A program made the position numbers and the translations under genes. Of a stretch of DNA of 24,323 bases, positions 15,968 through 23,890 are shown in pieces. This stretch comes from Methanobacteriaceae archaeon. Lineage in GTDB: Archaea; Methanobacteriota; Methanobacteria; Methanobacteriales; Methanobacteriaceae. Below the pieces are notes generated by a model. It saw nothing but the letters and a program-made list of their open reading frames with translations, was not told the DNA's origin and ran no database searches. Each line of letters begins with the position of its first letter. The stretch's first letter is position 1. The DNA lies in contig JAUXXK010000469.1 in assembly GCA_030681145.1 (NCBI GenBank), positions 1 through 24,323 of the forward strand. Reading direction: 5' to 3'.

Positions 15968-17545
15968 TTATTCTTCCAATCTCAACCTTTTAATGACAAA
16001 ATCCTTATCCAGAGACAAGATAAATGAAGCAGCCCTGGGCCCCATTTTTTTATTAATAACAACCCTATAAATGGCCTGGAAGGCTTTTTGTGGTTTTAAA
16101 TCATGCTTTCTCAAGATATTGTACATTTCATCATGTAGTTCTTCAGGATTGAGATCTCTTTCTTCCAGTAAATTGCCCATATCCTTTAAAAATGCTGTTT
16201 GTTCAGGAGATAAATTGGCAGGAGGCATCTTTTCCTGCACCTGGAACTTGACAAAGCCGGGGGCATAGGTATCCAGCCAGTTTTTAACATGAATTACTCT
16301 TTTTTGCAAAATATCCTTCAAATTATCAGATAAATCTTCAAATGAAGTATTTTCAATTTCTTCCGGTAACTGGGAGTTTCTCTGTAATATTTGGTAGATT
16401 TTCTCTAGATTGTCACCAGCAATTTGATAAGCCACAGTTAAGAAACGATAGGAAGGTCTGAAGGGCATTTTGTTTGTCTCATGTATTTGAGACATTTGAT
16501 ATATTTTTTTAAGCTTTTTTTCTTCCTTTTCAGAGGCTGCTTTTTCTTTTCCAAAGTAAATTTCCTCCACACGATCAAATTGCTCCACAAAATCAAGAAA
16601 TGGCATTTCTGGATTGAAATCCTTGTGTTTCATGGGTTTGTTTCTGAATAAAAAATAATTTAGACTTTCAGCAGGCCCTATTTCCAGCCATTGACTTGGA
16701 GTGAAGAATACTCCGTGGGATTTGGACATTGCCTCTCCTTTGAGGGTGATCCATTCATAAGGTACGGGGTAAGGTGCTTTATAATCAAAAATTTCCTGAG
16801 AAATGACACTACTCACGTCATATGATCCTCCACTGGCAGCATGATCTTTTCCAAATGGTTCACAAGTTATTCCGAATATTTTCCACCGGGCTGCCCATTC
16901 AACTCTCCAGGTAAGTTTTCCCGTACCCGATTTAATGTCCATCTGACCATCAAAGCCACATTCACAACGATAAGAAACCTCGTCGCCTTCAAAATGGTAT
17001 GCAAACGTGGTATTTACTCGGCCGCATTTGGCACATATAGGATTATATGGCAACCAGTCATCAGCCAAAGGATTTTCCCTGTATTTATCGAATATTTCTC
17101 GAATTTTCGAGGCTTTTTCCAGGGAAGTGCGTATGTAATCTATGTATAGTCCTTCATTGTACATCTTGGCCCCTGAATAGATTTCCAACTCGATACAAAA
17201 GTCATCCATTGTGTCCAGAAATGGTTTCTGGAAGTGCTCTACAAAGCTGTCGCAACAGTCTTCTGGACATGGTATATGGGAATAAGGGACCCCTAGATAT
17301 TTATTATAGCTTTCTGGAAGGGGATAAGGAACCTTACGCAGTGGATCGTGATCATCAGCTATCCATATGGTCTTGGAAGAAATTCCTTCTCGTTCTAGGG
17401 TTTTACCCACTGCATTAGCTATAAAAACGTCGCAAGAATTTCCAATGTGTATTGATCCGGAGATGGATGTTCCACTGGCCACTACATGGTTTTCAACATC
17501 CCAATTTTTTAATTCGTCACCTATCCTTTCTATCCAGTGTCTCAA
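15968..17545 (-). CDS. lysS: Lysyl-tRNA synthetase, class I
   Basis: Class I LysRS, the archaeal type unrelated to bacterial class II LysRS; it charges tRNA-Lys with lysine in the cytosol. The 525 residues contain the HIGH-type motif as HIGN (33-36) and the KMSKS-type motif as AMSKS (M273-S276). A Cys4 zinc-like insertion, CAKC...CEC, lies between them, and a helical anticodon-binding C-terminal domain follows. The start is TTG at 17545, supported by GGTGAT 4 bases upstream and no better ATG. The CGSC gene follows after 63 bases on the same strand. Confidence is high because both class I signatures and the WAARWKIFG segment typical of the family are present. Confidence 0.95.
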   Translation of the reverse strand: MRHWIERIGDELKNWDVENHVVASGTSISGSIHIGNSCDVFIANAVGKTLEREGISSKTIWIADDHDPLRKVPYPLPESYNKYLGVPYSHIPCPEDCCDSFVEHFQKPFLDTMDDFCIELEIYSGAKMYNEGLYIDYIRTSLEKASKIREIFDKYRENPLADDWLPYNPICAKCGRVNTTFAYHFEGDEVSYRCECGFDGQMDIKSGTGKLTWRVEWAARWKIFGITCEPFGKDHAASGGSYDVSSVISQEIFDYKAPYPVPYEWITLKGEAMSKSHGVFFTPSQWLEIGPAESLNYFLFRNKPMKHKDFNPEMPFLDFVEQFDRVEEIYFGKEKAASEKEEKKLKKIYQMSQIHETNKMPFRPSYRFLTVAYQIAGDNLEKIYQILQRNSQLPEEIENTSFEDLSDNLKDILQKRVIHVKNWLDTYAPGFVKFQVQEKMPPANLSPEQTAFLKDMGNLLEERDLNPEELHDEMYNILRKHDLKPQKAFQAIYRVVINKKMGPRAASFILSLDKDFVIKRLRLEE

Positions 17546-17859
17546 TCAAATCACCTAAGTTTATAGAGTAAATTAATGTAATTCTAATCTATTATTCTCT
17601 CAAATTGAACATTAAATAACCAATTTAATTAATTATTTATTTTTTTTTAAATCTTGGACTTATCATAATAAAACCAGAAATAATTTCGATTTTTTATGAG
17701 ATTAATTAATTTATTTATTTCAAGTTATTTAAGAATAATAGTAATATTAACTATTATATTTTAAAATAAGAAATATAAAAAGATATTTATTAAAAATAGT
17801 TCTTTTTAAAAAATTTAAATATAAATTAAGAATGAAAGGAGTTTAATTAATTATTTTAA
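17546..17859. other. AT-rich intergenic region upstream of lysS, downstream of thiC
   Basis: About 314 bases of extremely AT-rich sequence. The half nearest lysS should hold its promoter. The part nearest thiC holds short A/T inverted repeats (two TTAATTAA copies about 17843-17862) that may help end thiC transcription. I see no gene or RNA gene. Confidence 0.5.
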
Positions 17860-19161
17860 TTAATCAAACACATCAACTTCTGCGTTGTCCAACCATTCAT
17901 TCACTATTTTGACCGCACAGTAGTTACCGCACATGGTACAAGTATCTGGATCTTCTGGTGGCCTTTCCTCTCTTTTTTTACGAGCTTCTGCTGGACATAA
18001 AGATGCGTCGTATTGTCCTTCCCAGTTGAGTTTTTTACGGGCATTAGCCATTACCAAATCCTTTTCACCGTTGTGAATACCTTTGGACATGTCTCCTACA
18101 TATGCACCGATCCTGGTGGCAATAACTCCTTCTTTCACGTCATTTGGGAAAGGAAGAGCTAAATGCTCGGCAGGAGTCACATAACAGATAAAGTCTGCTC
18201 CCGCACCTGCAGATGCAGCTGCTCCAATGGAGGAAACAATGTGGTCGTATCCCGCACCGATATCAGTTACAATAGGTCCTAACATGTAGAAAGGAGCTCC
18301 TCGGCAGAGTTTTTTCTGGAGAGTTACGTTGGCAGGGATTTCATTTAATGGAATATGTCCTGGGCCTTCCACAATGGTCTGTACACCAGCTTCTCGTGCC
18401 CTGTCCACTAATTCTCCCAGGATGATGAGTTCTTGAACTCCAGCTCTGTCTGTGGAATCGGCAATTGCTCCAGCTCTCATGGCATTGGCCATGGACATGA
18501 CGAAATCGTGTTCTTTAGCTATTTCTAATATGTAATCGTAATTTTTATATAAAGGGTTTTCTATTTCGTTTTCTACCATCCAAGCAGATACGAAAGCTCC
18601 TCCACGGCTGACAAGCCCACCTTCACGGCCCTGTCTTTTCAATCTTTTGAGGGTTTCCCGGTTCACACTGCAGTGTATGGCCATGAAATCCACGCCGTCT
18701 TTTGCCTGTTTTTCAATGGCTTTGAACATAGATTCTTCTTCCATGTAAATGGCAGAACCTTTTTCTCGGATGGTTTCTACTGCGGCCTGGTAAATAGGTA
18801 CGCTCCCCACTGGTAAATCGGAGACTTTCAAAATCCTTTGTCTGATTTCGTCCAAGTCTCCCCCTACGGAAAGTTCCATTAAAGTATCGGCGTGATGTGC
18901 CATGGCTACTTTGGCCTTTTCTTCTTCCAAGTCGAAGTCACAGATGTCTGTGGAGGTTCCGATGGTTGCGTTTACTTTAGTCCTTAGCCCTGCACCAATA
19001 CCCACAGCTTTAGCATTGTCCCGGTTTATATTACTGGGTATGGCTATGGTTCCCTGAGCTACAGATTTTCTGATGAATTCTTCAGAAACGTTTTCGGCTT
19101 GAGCCACCGCTTTCATTTCCTCTGTTATTATACCTTTCTTTGCGTCATCCATTTGTGTCAT
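17860..19161 (-). CDS. thiC: Phosphomethylpyrimidine synthase (HMP-P synthase), short archaeal form
   Basis: Radical-SAM enzyme converting aminoimidazole ribotide to HMP-P for thiamine synthesis. The 433 residues from ATG 19161 match the short form that lacks the bacterial N-terminal domain. Family landmarks are NRDNAKAVGIGAGLRTKVNATIG-like N-terminal text, MELSVGGDLDEIR, HCSVNRETL, VEGPGHIPLNE, FYMLGPIVTDI and a C-terminal iron-sulfur motif CTMCGNYCA. The last two cysteines are separated by three residues rather than the four seen in the CSMCGPKFC type. Start chosen for GGTGAT three bases upstream; an in-frame TTG at 19215 would run through a leader hairpin. A ThiC-like benzimidazole synthase (BzaF) is a less likely alternative. 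Confidence 0.93.
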   Translation of the reverse strand: MTQMDDAKKGIITEEMKAVAQAENVSEEFIRKSVAQGTIAIPSNINRDNAKAVGIGAGLRTKVNATIGTSTDICDFDLEEEKAKVAMAHHADTLMELSVGGDLDEIRQRILKVSDLPVGSVPIYQAAVETIREKGSAIYMEEESMFKAIEKQAKDGVDFMAIHCSVNRETLKRLKRQGREGGLVSRGGAFVSAWMVENEIENPLYKNYDYILEIAKEHDFVMSMANAMRAGAIADSTDRAGVQELIILGELVDRAREAGVQTIVEGPGHIPLNEIPANVTLQKKLCRGAPFYMLGPIVTDIGAGYDHIVSSIGAAASAGAGADFICYVTPAEHLALPFPNDVKEGVIATRIGAYVGDMSKGIHNGEKDLVMANARKKLNWEGQYDASLCPAEARKKREERPPEDPDTCTMCGNYCAVKIVNEWLDNAEVDVFD

Positions 19162-19370
19162 AGAATCACCATGTTTAAATTTTAGACTCTTAGCCTGACT
19201 TGAAACATGAATCAAGTCTTTTTTTTGGCTGGAGCAATATTGGAATCAAGATTTATCAATAATATCATGGTTGATAATGATGGTCAATTATGTAATCTAC
19301 ATAGTGTAGTTCAATATCTGTATTCCATAATAAAAGATATAATGTTTTAATTTTCCCTTATATATAAATA
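19162..19370 (-). promoter_or_regulatory. Long structured thiC leader with TATA box
   Basis: TTTATATA on the minus strand (19361-19368) predicts a start near 19340 and a leader of about 180 bases, long for an archaeal mRNA. Within it are three exact inverted repeats: TTATCAA/TTGATAA (19253-19259 and 19271-19277, 11-base loop), GACTTGA/TCAAGTC (19197-19203 and 19212-19218, 8-base loop) and a CTACA/TGTAG hairpin near 19297-19309. The canonical TPP-riboswitch CUGAGA and the rest of the thi-box were not found. The remaining bases up to 19520 are AT-rich with nothing recognisable. Confidence 0.4.
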
Positions 19371-19520
19371 AGATGATTCCAGTATGCTTTATTCGAGTCT
19401 TTACTTATATATTAACAATAGTTATAATATTTTTAGATGTTAAAATAATAAATAGACTATTCTAATTTTTTTAATTATAATTTATTAATATCGACATTAA
19501 AAATAAGAATGTTAATTTAA

Positions 19521-20429
19521 TCATTTATACATTCTCTTCAAAACCATTTCATAATCTGGAACATTGGTTTGGCAGCCTTCTGCTTCTATAATGTATGAAG
19601 AAACTGCTGAAGCAAATTTAGCACAATATTCCAATGGTTTTTCTTCTAAATACGCTTTTAAAAACCCTGCACGATAAGAATCTCCGGCTCCGGTGGGGTC
19701 AACAGCTTCACTAAGCACGGCTTTAACCTTGATATTACCTTCGTCGGAGTAAACTGTACTTCCTTGTTTGCCATAGGTTTTTACTACAATATTCGGCCCG
19801 CATTCTCGCAATTCCTGCATGGTCATATCCATAGTTTTTCTTATACGATCAATTTCAAAGTGATTACCAAATAGAATGTTGCAAAGACACACTACTTCCT
19901 TTAATTCTTCAGGAGAGTACATATGCAAGTCTTGTCCAGGGTCAAAGGATATTAATTTTCCTTTTTCTCTTGCAAATTCACCACATTTTCTGTTAAAACT
20001 AGGGTCTCCAGTGGCCAGATGCACAGCCTTAACATTTTCAATAGCTTTTTCTGGAACTAAAGCATTTTTAAAGTTTTTAGCCGCCCCCCAGTAGAAATAA
20101 CTAATCTGATCGCTATTGATATCTGTCACTACAAATGCGGTAGGTGTATTGTCTTCGGGAACCAATATCATGTGGCTGGTGTCAATTCCTACATCATTTA
20201 AGAATTTTTTATAGGTTGATTCGGCAAAATCTCCACCCACTGCAGATACCAGGGCAGTATTAAGTCCTAAGCTAGATCCGACTACTGCCACATTTGCAGC
20301 AGCTCCTCCATGAAGATTTTTCATTTTTTGAATGGATATAGATGAATTAGGCTCTGGAAACTCCTCTACTTGTATAATATAGTCAAAAGCAGTGTGGCCT
20401 ATGGCCAGTAAATCCTTATTTTCATTCAA
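19521..20429 (-). CDS. PfkB-family nucleoside kinase, MJ0406-like
   Basis: Ribokinase-fold kinase of 302 residues. The N-terminal pattern GHTAFDYI...FPEPNSSI and the GGAAANVAV substrate loop (about 41-49), FYWGAAK, HLATGDPSFN and SFDPGQDL, and the C-terminal DPTGAGDSYRAGF with catalytic D250 all closely recall Methanocaldococcus MJ0406. That protein is described as a nucleoside kinase with broad nucleoside and phosphoryl-donor use and has about the same length. The likely role is phosphorylating salvaged nucleosides. The start is TTG at 20429, with GAGGTGAT three bases upstream and no in-frame ATG nearby. It is a single gene with a 312-base upstream region. Kinase assignment is strong; the exact substrate is inferred from recollection of MJ0406. 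Confidence 0.85.
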   Translation of the reverse strand: MNENKDLLAIGHTAFDYIIQVEEFPEPNSSISIQKMKNLHGGAAANVAVVGSSLGLNTALVSAVGGDFAESTYKKFLNDVGIDTSHMILVPEDNTPTAFVVTDINSDQISYFYWGAAKNFKNALVPEKAIENVKAVHLATGDPSFNRKCGEFAREKGKLISFDPGQDLHMYSPEELKEVVCLCNILFGNHFEIDRIRKTMDMTMQELRECGPNIVVKTYGKQGSTVYSDEGNIKVKAVLSEAVDPTGAGDSYRAGFLKAYLEEKPLEYCAKFASAVSSYIIEAEGCQTNVPDYEMVLKRMYK

Positions 20430-20741
20430 TAAATCACCTCGCTTATGTTAGTTTTTACAGTACTTAAAATTTTTCAAGACTGATATCTGAATCTATTTTT
20501 TTGTAAATAATAATTTGAATAATAGTAATAATTATTTTTAGGATTTTGTGAAATTATAAATTTTTAGAATAAGCGCAGATTAAAATATGGTAATTGGCAC
20601 TTTAACACACTAAAAAATTAGATTTCGATTCTTAAAATATTTTTTGAACGTTCAATTATTTTAATGCTAGCGAAATATTTGTGCTGTCAATAATAAGTCA
20701 AAAAACAGTAATTTATAATATTTTCTATTTTTAAAATTTCA
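20430..20741. promoter_or_regulatory. Upstream region of the nucleoside kinase with 12-bp perfect palindrome
   Basis: About 312 bases of AT-rich DNA without a gene. TTGAACGTTCAA at 20644-20655 is a perfect 12-bp palindrome, and a GCTAGC palindrome lies about 13 bases further on. They lie about 215-245 bases upstream of the kinase start and about 90 bases past the regulator stop codon. No TATA box is convincing because the region is A/T-rich throughout. Confidence 0.35.
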
Positions 20742-21614
20742 TTAAAGAGATTTAAATCCATGATTTTCAACAATCTTTTGCCCTGAACCTAATATAAAAT
20801 CAATAAATGCTTCAATGATAGGATTAACATCTTCGTAACGAACTATACTTATAACGTGACTAGTTTCTTCCTTTAGAATATCACTACCCGAAAAAAAACT
20901 TGCATTTAAAAATGTATGGATATTTTTACCATTTTCAACTAATTTATATGCGTCATAAGGAGAATTAACTTCTTTTATAATTTCAAAGGGAATTTTCCTA
21001 TCATGCATAGTTTTCCAGGCCAATCGTTGTGAAGAACTGGAAACTGCAATGAAATGAGAATTTATAAGTTCTTCCAGATTATTTATTTCACTTCCTGGAC
21101 TCGATACCAGTACCAAGTAATCAAAGGCAATAGGGGTAAAATCCAGATCCCTTTCAAAAGCAATTAACGGATCATCAAGAGCTAAAATATCTAGAAGTTC
21201 TTTTTGAGCCAGATAAAATGAACTCTCATCATCACTGCCATATACTACTGCGTCTAGACCAAATTCTTGGGCCAGAGTGGAGAGGAGTCCTGAAGAAATG
21301 TGCCCTCCACAAATAACTGGCTTAGAACTGGGGGCCATTTTAATTAAAAACCGGCGATGCTTTTCCAGAATTTCCATCCCCTCAGAAGTCAGCTCAGACC
21401 CAGCCCCGGTGCTCAAAACTAGTTTAAAACCTAATTTTGCCTCTGCTTCCAATATGCGCCGATTTAAAACTGGAGCAGAAATTCCCAATTTGTTAGAAGC
21501 CTTCCGTTGTGACCATGTTTGCGATATCAACAGAAGTGACTGGAAAAACTTGTAGTTAAATTCGTGGCCATTGATTTTCATGCCTAGGAGTGGATTATAT
21601 TCCATAGTACGCAC
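20742..21614 (-). CDS. LysR/ModE-type regulator with periplasmic-binding-protein-like effector domain
   Basis: A 290-residue protein. The N-terminal winged helix-turn-helix (about residues 18-90) has the FFQSLLLISQTWSQRKASNKL pattern shortened to FFQSLL...SQRKASNKLGIS, then R-x-LEAEAKLGFKL and LTSEGMEIL, typical of LysR and ModE DNA-binding domains. The rest (about 96-285) looks like a substrate-binding-protein fold with alternating strands (VICGGHISSGL, DAVVYGSDDE, DYLVLVSSPGS, HFIAVSSSSQR), suggesting a small-molecule sensor, possibly an oxyanion such as molybdate or tungstate. The start is uncertain: GTG at 21614, ATG at 21605 or ATG at 21581, none with a clear ribosome-binding site, so a leaderless start is possible. 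It is divergent from hxlB across an inverted repeat. Confidence 0.75.
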   Translation of the reverse strand: MRTMEYNPLLGMKINGHEFNYKFFQSLLLISQTWSQRKASNKLGISAPVLNRRILEAEAKLGFKLVLSTGAGSELTSEGMEILEKHRRFLIKMAPSSKPVICGGHISSGLLSTLAQEFGLDAVVYGSDDESSFYLAQKELLDILALDDPLIAFERDLDFTPIAFDYLVLVSSPGSEINNLEELINSHFIAVSSSSQRLAWKTMHDRKIPFEIIKEVNSPYDAYKLVENGKNIHTFLNASFFSGSDILKEETSHVISIVRYEDVNPIIEAFIDFILGSGQKIVENHGFKSL

Positions 21615-21736
21615 AATTGATTAATCATTTATTAAATTTAAAATATTTAATAGATAGTACTCACTAAATTAATAGATTACCATCATAACATTATATTATA
21701 AATCAAGATATACTTTAGTCAAGTGGGATTGAATTC

Positions 21737-21774
21737 ATACAGATTAATGTGTTATAATCTTCATTAATCTATAT
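21737..21774. promoter_or_regulatory. Strong inverted repeat, candidate regulator operator
   Basis: AGATTAATG (21741-21749) and CATTAATCT (21762-21770) are perfect 9-bp inverted copies around 12 bases. One mismatch further out, three more pairs match (21737-21739 with 21772-21774), giving 12 of 13 paired positions per arm. It lies between the divergent regulator gene and hxlB, the classic place for a LysR/ModE-type operator. The regulator link is inferred from position only. Confidence 0.5.
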
Positions 21775-21832
21775 TTAATTTATCATTAGTTTATATTGAT
21801 ATTAAATATTTAAATTCTATTGGGGTCTTAAA

Positions 21833-22417
21833 ATGATTATAAATGACGCTATTAATGAAATGATTGAAAATGTGTACAAATTATCCCAGGAACTAGATGA
21901 AGAAACAATAAATGAAATGATGGACAATATAATTGCCTCTAAAAATATATTTGTTCTAGGACTGGGCCGATCTGGACTGGTGGCCAAGGCATTTGCTATG
22001 AGATTAATGCACTTAGGGTTCAGTGTTTATGTTGTAGGAGAGACCATAACTCCGGCTATTCATGATGATGACTCTTTAATAGCTATATCTGGATCTGGTG
22101 AGACTAGTTATATTATCAGCACAGCTAAAATCACCAAAAAACGAGGGGCTAAAATAATTGCTGTGACTTCTTATGAGAAATCAACTTTGGCAAGTATGTC
22201 TGATTTAGTAGTGCTTGTTAAAGGCAGAACAAAAATAGACATGGAAAAAGATTATATAACTCGGCAAATGGGTGGTAAACATCAGTCACTAGCCCCATTA
22301 GGAACTTTATTTGAGATTTCCACTCTAATATTTCTAGATGGATTTATTGCAGAATTAATGAATAAAATGGAAAAAACAGAAGAGGATATGAAGCTTAAGC
22401 ATAATGTGCTGGAGTGA
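21833..22417 (+). CDS. hxlB: 6-phospho-3-hexuloisomerase (SIS domain)
   Basis: A 194-residue SIS-domain isomerase that interconverts D-arabino-3-hexulose 6-phosphate and fructose 6-phosphate. In archaea this is the second half of the ribulose-monophosphate route, run in reverse to make ribulose 5-phosphate and fix or release formaldehyde. The pattern GLGRSGLVAKAFAMRLMHLG (about 43-62), VVGETITPA and ISGSGET matches MJ1247-type enzymes, as does the C-terminal APLGTLFE...FLDG segment. It has the usual length. Ribosome-binding site GGGGT. The partner hexulose-6-phosphate synthase is not in the window; in many methanogens it is fused elsewhere to the formaldehyde-activating enzyme. It is divergent from the regulator gene. 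Confidence 0.92.
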   Translation: MIINDAINEMIENVYKLSQELDEETINEMMDNIIASKNIFVLGLGRSGLVAKAFAMRLMHLGFSVYVVGETITPAIHDDDSLIAISGSGETSYIISTAKITKKRGAKIIAVTSYEKSTLASMSDLVVLVKGRTKIDMEKDYITRQMGGKHQSLAPLGTLFEISTLIFLDGFIAELMNKMEKTEEDMKLKHNVLE

Positions 22418-22450
22418 AATATTTTCTTATTTTTAATCATTTACAATTTT

Positions 22451-23203
22451 TTAAAGTATAACCCTATCTGCATGTGTGTAAATATTAAAACGATTACCTC
22501 TGACAAAACCTACCATAGTAACTCCTGCTTCTTGGGCTACGGCATAACCAGAGGTGGTAGGTGCGGCATTGGAAGTAAGAACAGGTATACCGACCCTAGC
22601 AATTTTTATAAGCATATCTGCAGGCATACGGCCGCTGTAAACAATATAACTATTTTTAAAGTCGACACCTTCTATTAGGCCTGCACCAATAACTTTATCC
22701 ACAGCTACATGCCGACTCACATCTTCTTTTGATAAGAATTTATCTTTATAAACCAAGGCAGCTACATGTGTCCCACCGGTTTCCTTCCAAGTGTGTGCAC
22801 TTTTTTTTAATCTGGTAAAAGAATCAATAATTTTTTTTTTATCTATTGTAAAATTAGATTCAACTTTGTTTACAAATTCTATTTTCTGTCTCCATCCACC
22901 AAAGCAATCAGAACCCACTACTAGTTCTTGTATTATGTCAAAATCTTCCATGTCCACCTTAACGTTAATGGTATTATCTTCAATGTTAATTTCATTAATA
23001 TTTTCCATTGAACGAATAATGCCTTCTCCTAATAGATATCCCACTGCAAACTCTTTTAATGAATCAGGACTGATAGAAAATTTCCTTTTAAGAGTGGTGT
23101 TGGCAATCAATTCTATTTCTTCGTCTTTGACCACTTTTTCCATTACGGATTCTGATTTTTCATTGACTTTAATAGCGGGAACTGTTTTATACATGGGGGA
23201 CAT
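22451..23203 (-). CDS. fdhD: Formate dehydrogenase accessory sulfurtransferase FdhD
   Basis: FdhD moves sulfur from a cysteine desulfurase onto the molybdenum or tungsten bis-MGD cofactor of formate dehydrogenase, which is needed for activity. The 250 residues contain the family text FAVGYLLGEGII (about 52-63), GGTHVAALV, EDVSRHVAVDKVIG, YSGRMPADM and GIPVLTSNAAPT, then GFVRGNRFNIYT. The sulfur-carrying loop reads SDCFGGW, so only C100 remains of the C-x2-C pair; I find no other cysteine in the protein. The ribosome-binding site AAGGTG is 5 bases before the ATG. It follows the AhpD/CMD-like gene on the same strand after a 110-base gap. Its tail converges with hxlB. Confidence 0.92.
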   Translation of the reverse strand: MSPMYKTVPAIKVNEKSESVMEKVVKDEEIELIANTTLKRKFSISPDSLKEFAVGYLLGEGIIRSMENINEINIEDNTINVKVDMEDFDIIQELVVGSDCFGGWRQKIEFVNKVESNFTIDKKKIIDSFTRLKKSAHTWKETGGTHVAALVYKDKFLSKEDVSRHVAVDKVIGAGLIEGVDFKNSYIVYSGRMPADMLIKIARVGIPVLTSNAAPTTSGYAVAQEAGVTMVGFVRGNRFNIYTHADRVIL

Positions 23204-23313
23204 GGTAGCACCTTAGTGTTGAATGTATTTTTTATATTAAAATTTAGAACGTAATAGTATAGTTTAATTTGAATTATCTGTTAAAAAACTGAAAGATAAT
23301 ATGAAAATAGGAA

Positions 23314-23628
23314 TTATTTTTGAATCACATCATCCGCCCATGAAATAGCCGCGGCTACATTTGGGAATCCAATGATACTGGTTACCAGTAATAATGCTTG
23401 ATAAATTTCTTCTGGGCTTGCACCTGCTTCAAGAGCTCTTTTTGCATGGCTGTGAACTGCTCCTTCAGATCTTATGGCTGCAGAAGCTGCCAGTTGAACT
23501 AAATGAGTATTTTTGTGTTCTATTGGTCCACTATCTCTCACCACTTTCCCTAAATCACCTAATATTGAACTGTATTCTTGATATCTATCTCTTATGCCCA
23601 CGTAATTTTTTGGAAATTCTTCAGCCAT
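23314..23628 (-). CDS. Carboxymuconolactone decarboxylase/AhpD-like protein lacking the catalytic cysteine
   Basis: A 104-residue all-helical protein of the CMD/AhpD fold. The core AASAAIRSEGAVHSHAKRALEAGASPEEIYQ pattern (abridged: AAIRSEGAVHSHAKRAL, then GASPEEI) matches the usual R-x-E-x2-C-x3-H...A-x-G-(A/T)-x2-E-I layout. The cysteine or C-x2-C is absent; H59 and H61 remain. AhpD-type peroxidase activity that needs the C-x2-C is therefore unlikely, and a decarboxylase-like or binding role is possible. Ribosome-binding site GAGGTTA. It lies upstream of fdhD on the same strand and divergent from the NuoE-type gene, so a link to that redox group is possible but unproven. Confidence 0.82.
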   Translation of the reverse strand: MAEEFPKNYVGIRDRYQEYSSILGDLGKVVRDSGPIEHKNTHLVQLAASAAIRSEGAVHSHAKRALEAGASPEEIYQALLLVTSIIGFPNVAAAISWADDVIQK

Positions 23629-23890
23629 TTTTTTAACCTCTTATTAATTAAAATTGGGTAATATCAACTTTCATATTATTTCGGATAACTAATAAATTAT
23701 TTTACACACACATTAATTTATATATGCGAAGGCCATAATAAATTTTATTAAAAATTGTCCTGGTGGATTATAAACAGGGTCTATACTAGTTTTTGATAGT
23801 TTATATTAAATTTAATTCACTTTATTAAAATGATAAATAACTAAAATTTCAAATTATTAGTTTATAACATCTGATTTACTGGAGGATACT
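23629..23890. promoter_or_regulatory. Divergent promoter region between CMD-like and NuoE-type genes
   Basis: TTTATATATGCG near 23717-23728 can serve as a TATA box in either direction. Toward the NuoE-type gene this gives a leader of about 145 bases that begins with a slightly GC-richer patch (about 23757-23783). The TATA element and ribosome-binding site GGAGG (23881-23885) are clear; anything else here is uncertain. Confidence 0.4.

Noticed and set aside
16841..17418. Overlapping plus-strand open frames inside lysS
   Set aside because: They are antisense to conserved LysRS motifs and show no recognisable protein features.
19162..19215. In-frame N-terminal extension of thiC from TTG 19215
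   Set aside because: It would translate through a perfect 7-bp hairpin and lacks similarity to ThiC; ATG 19161 has a good GGTGAT site.
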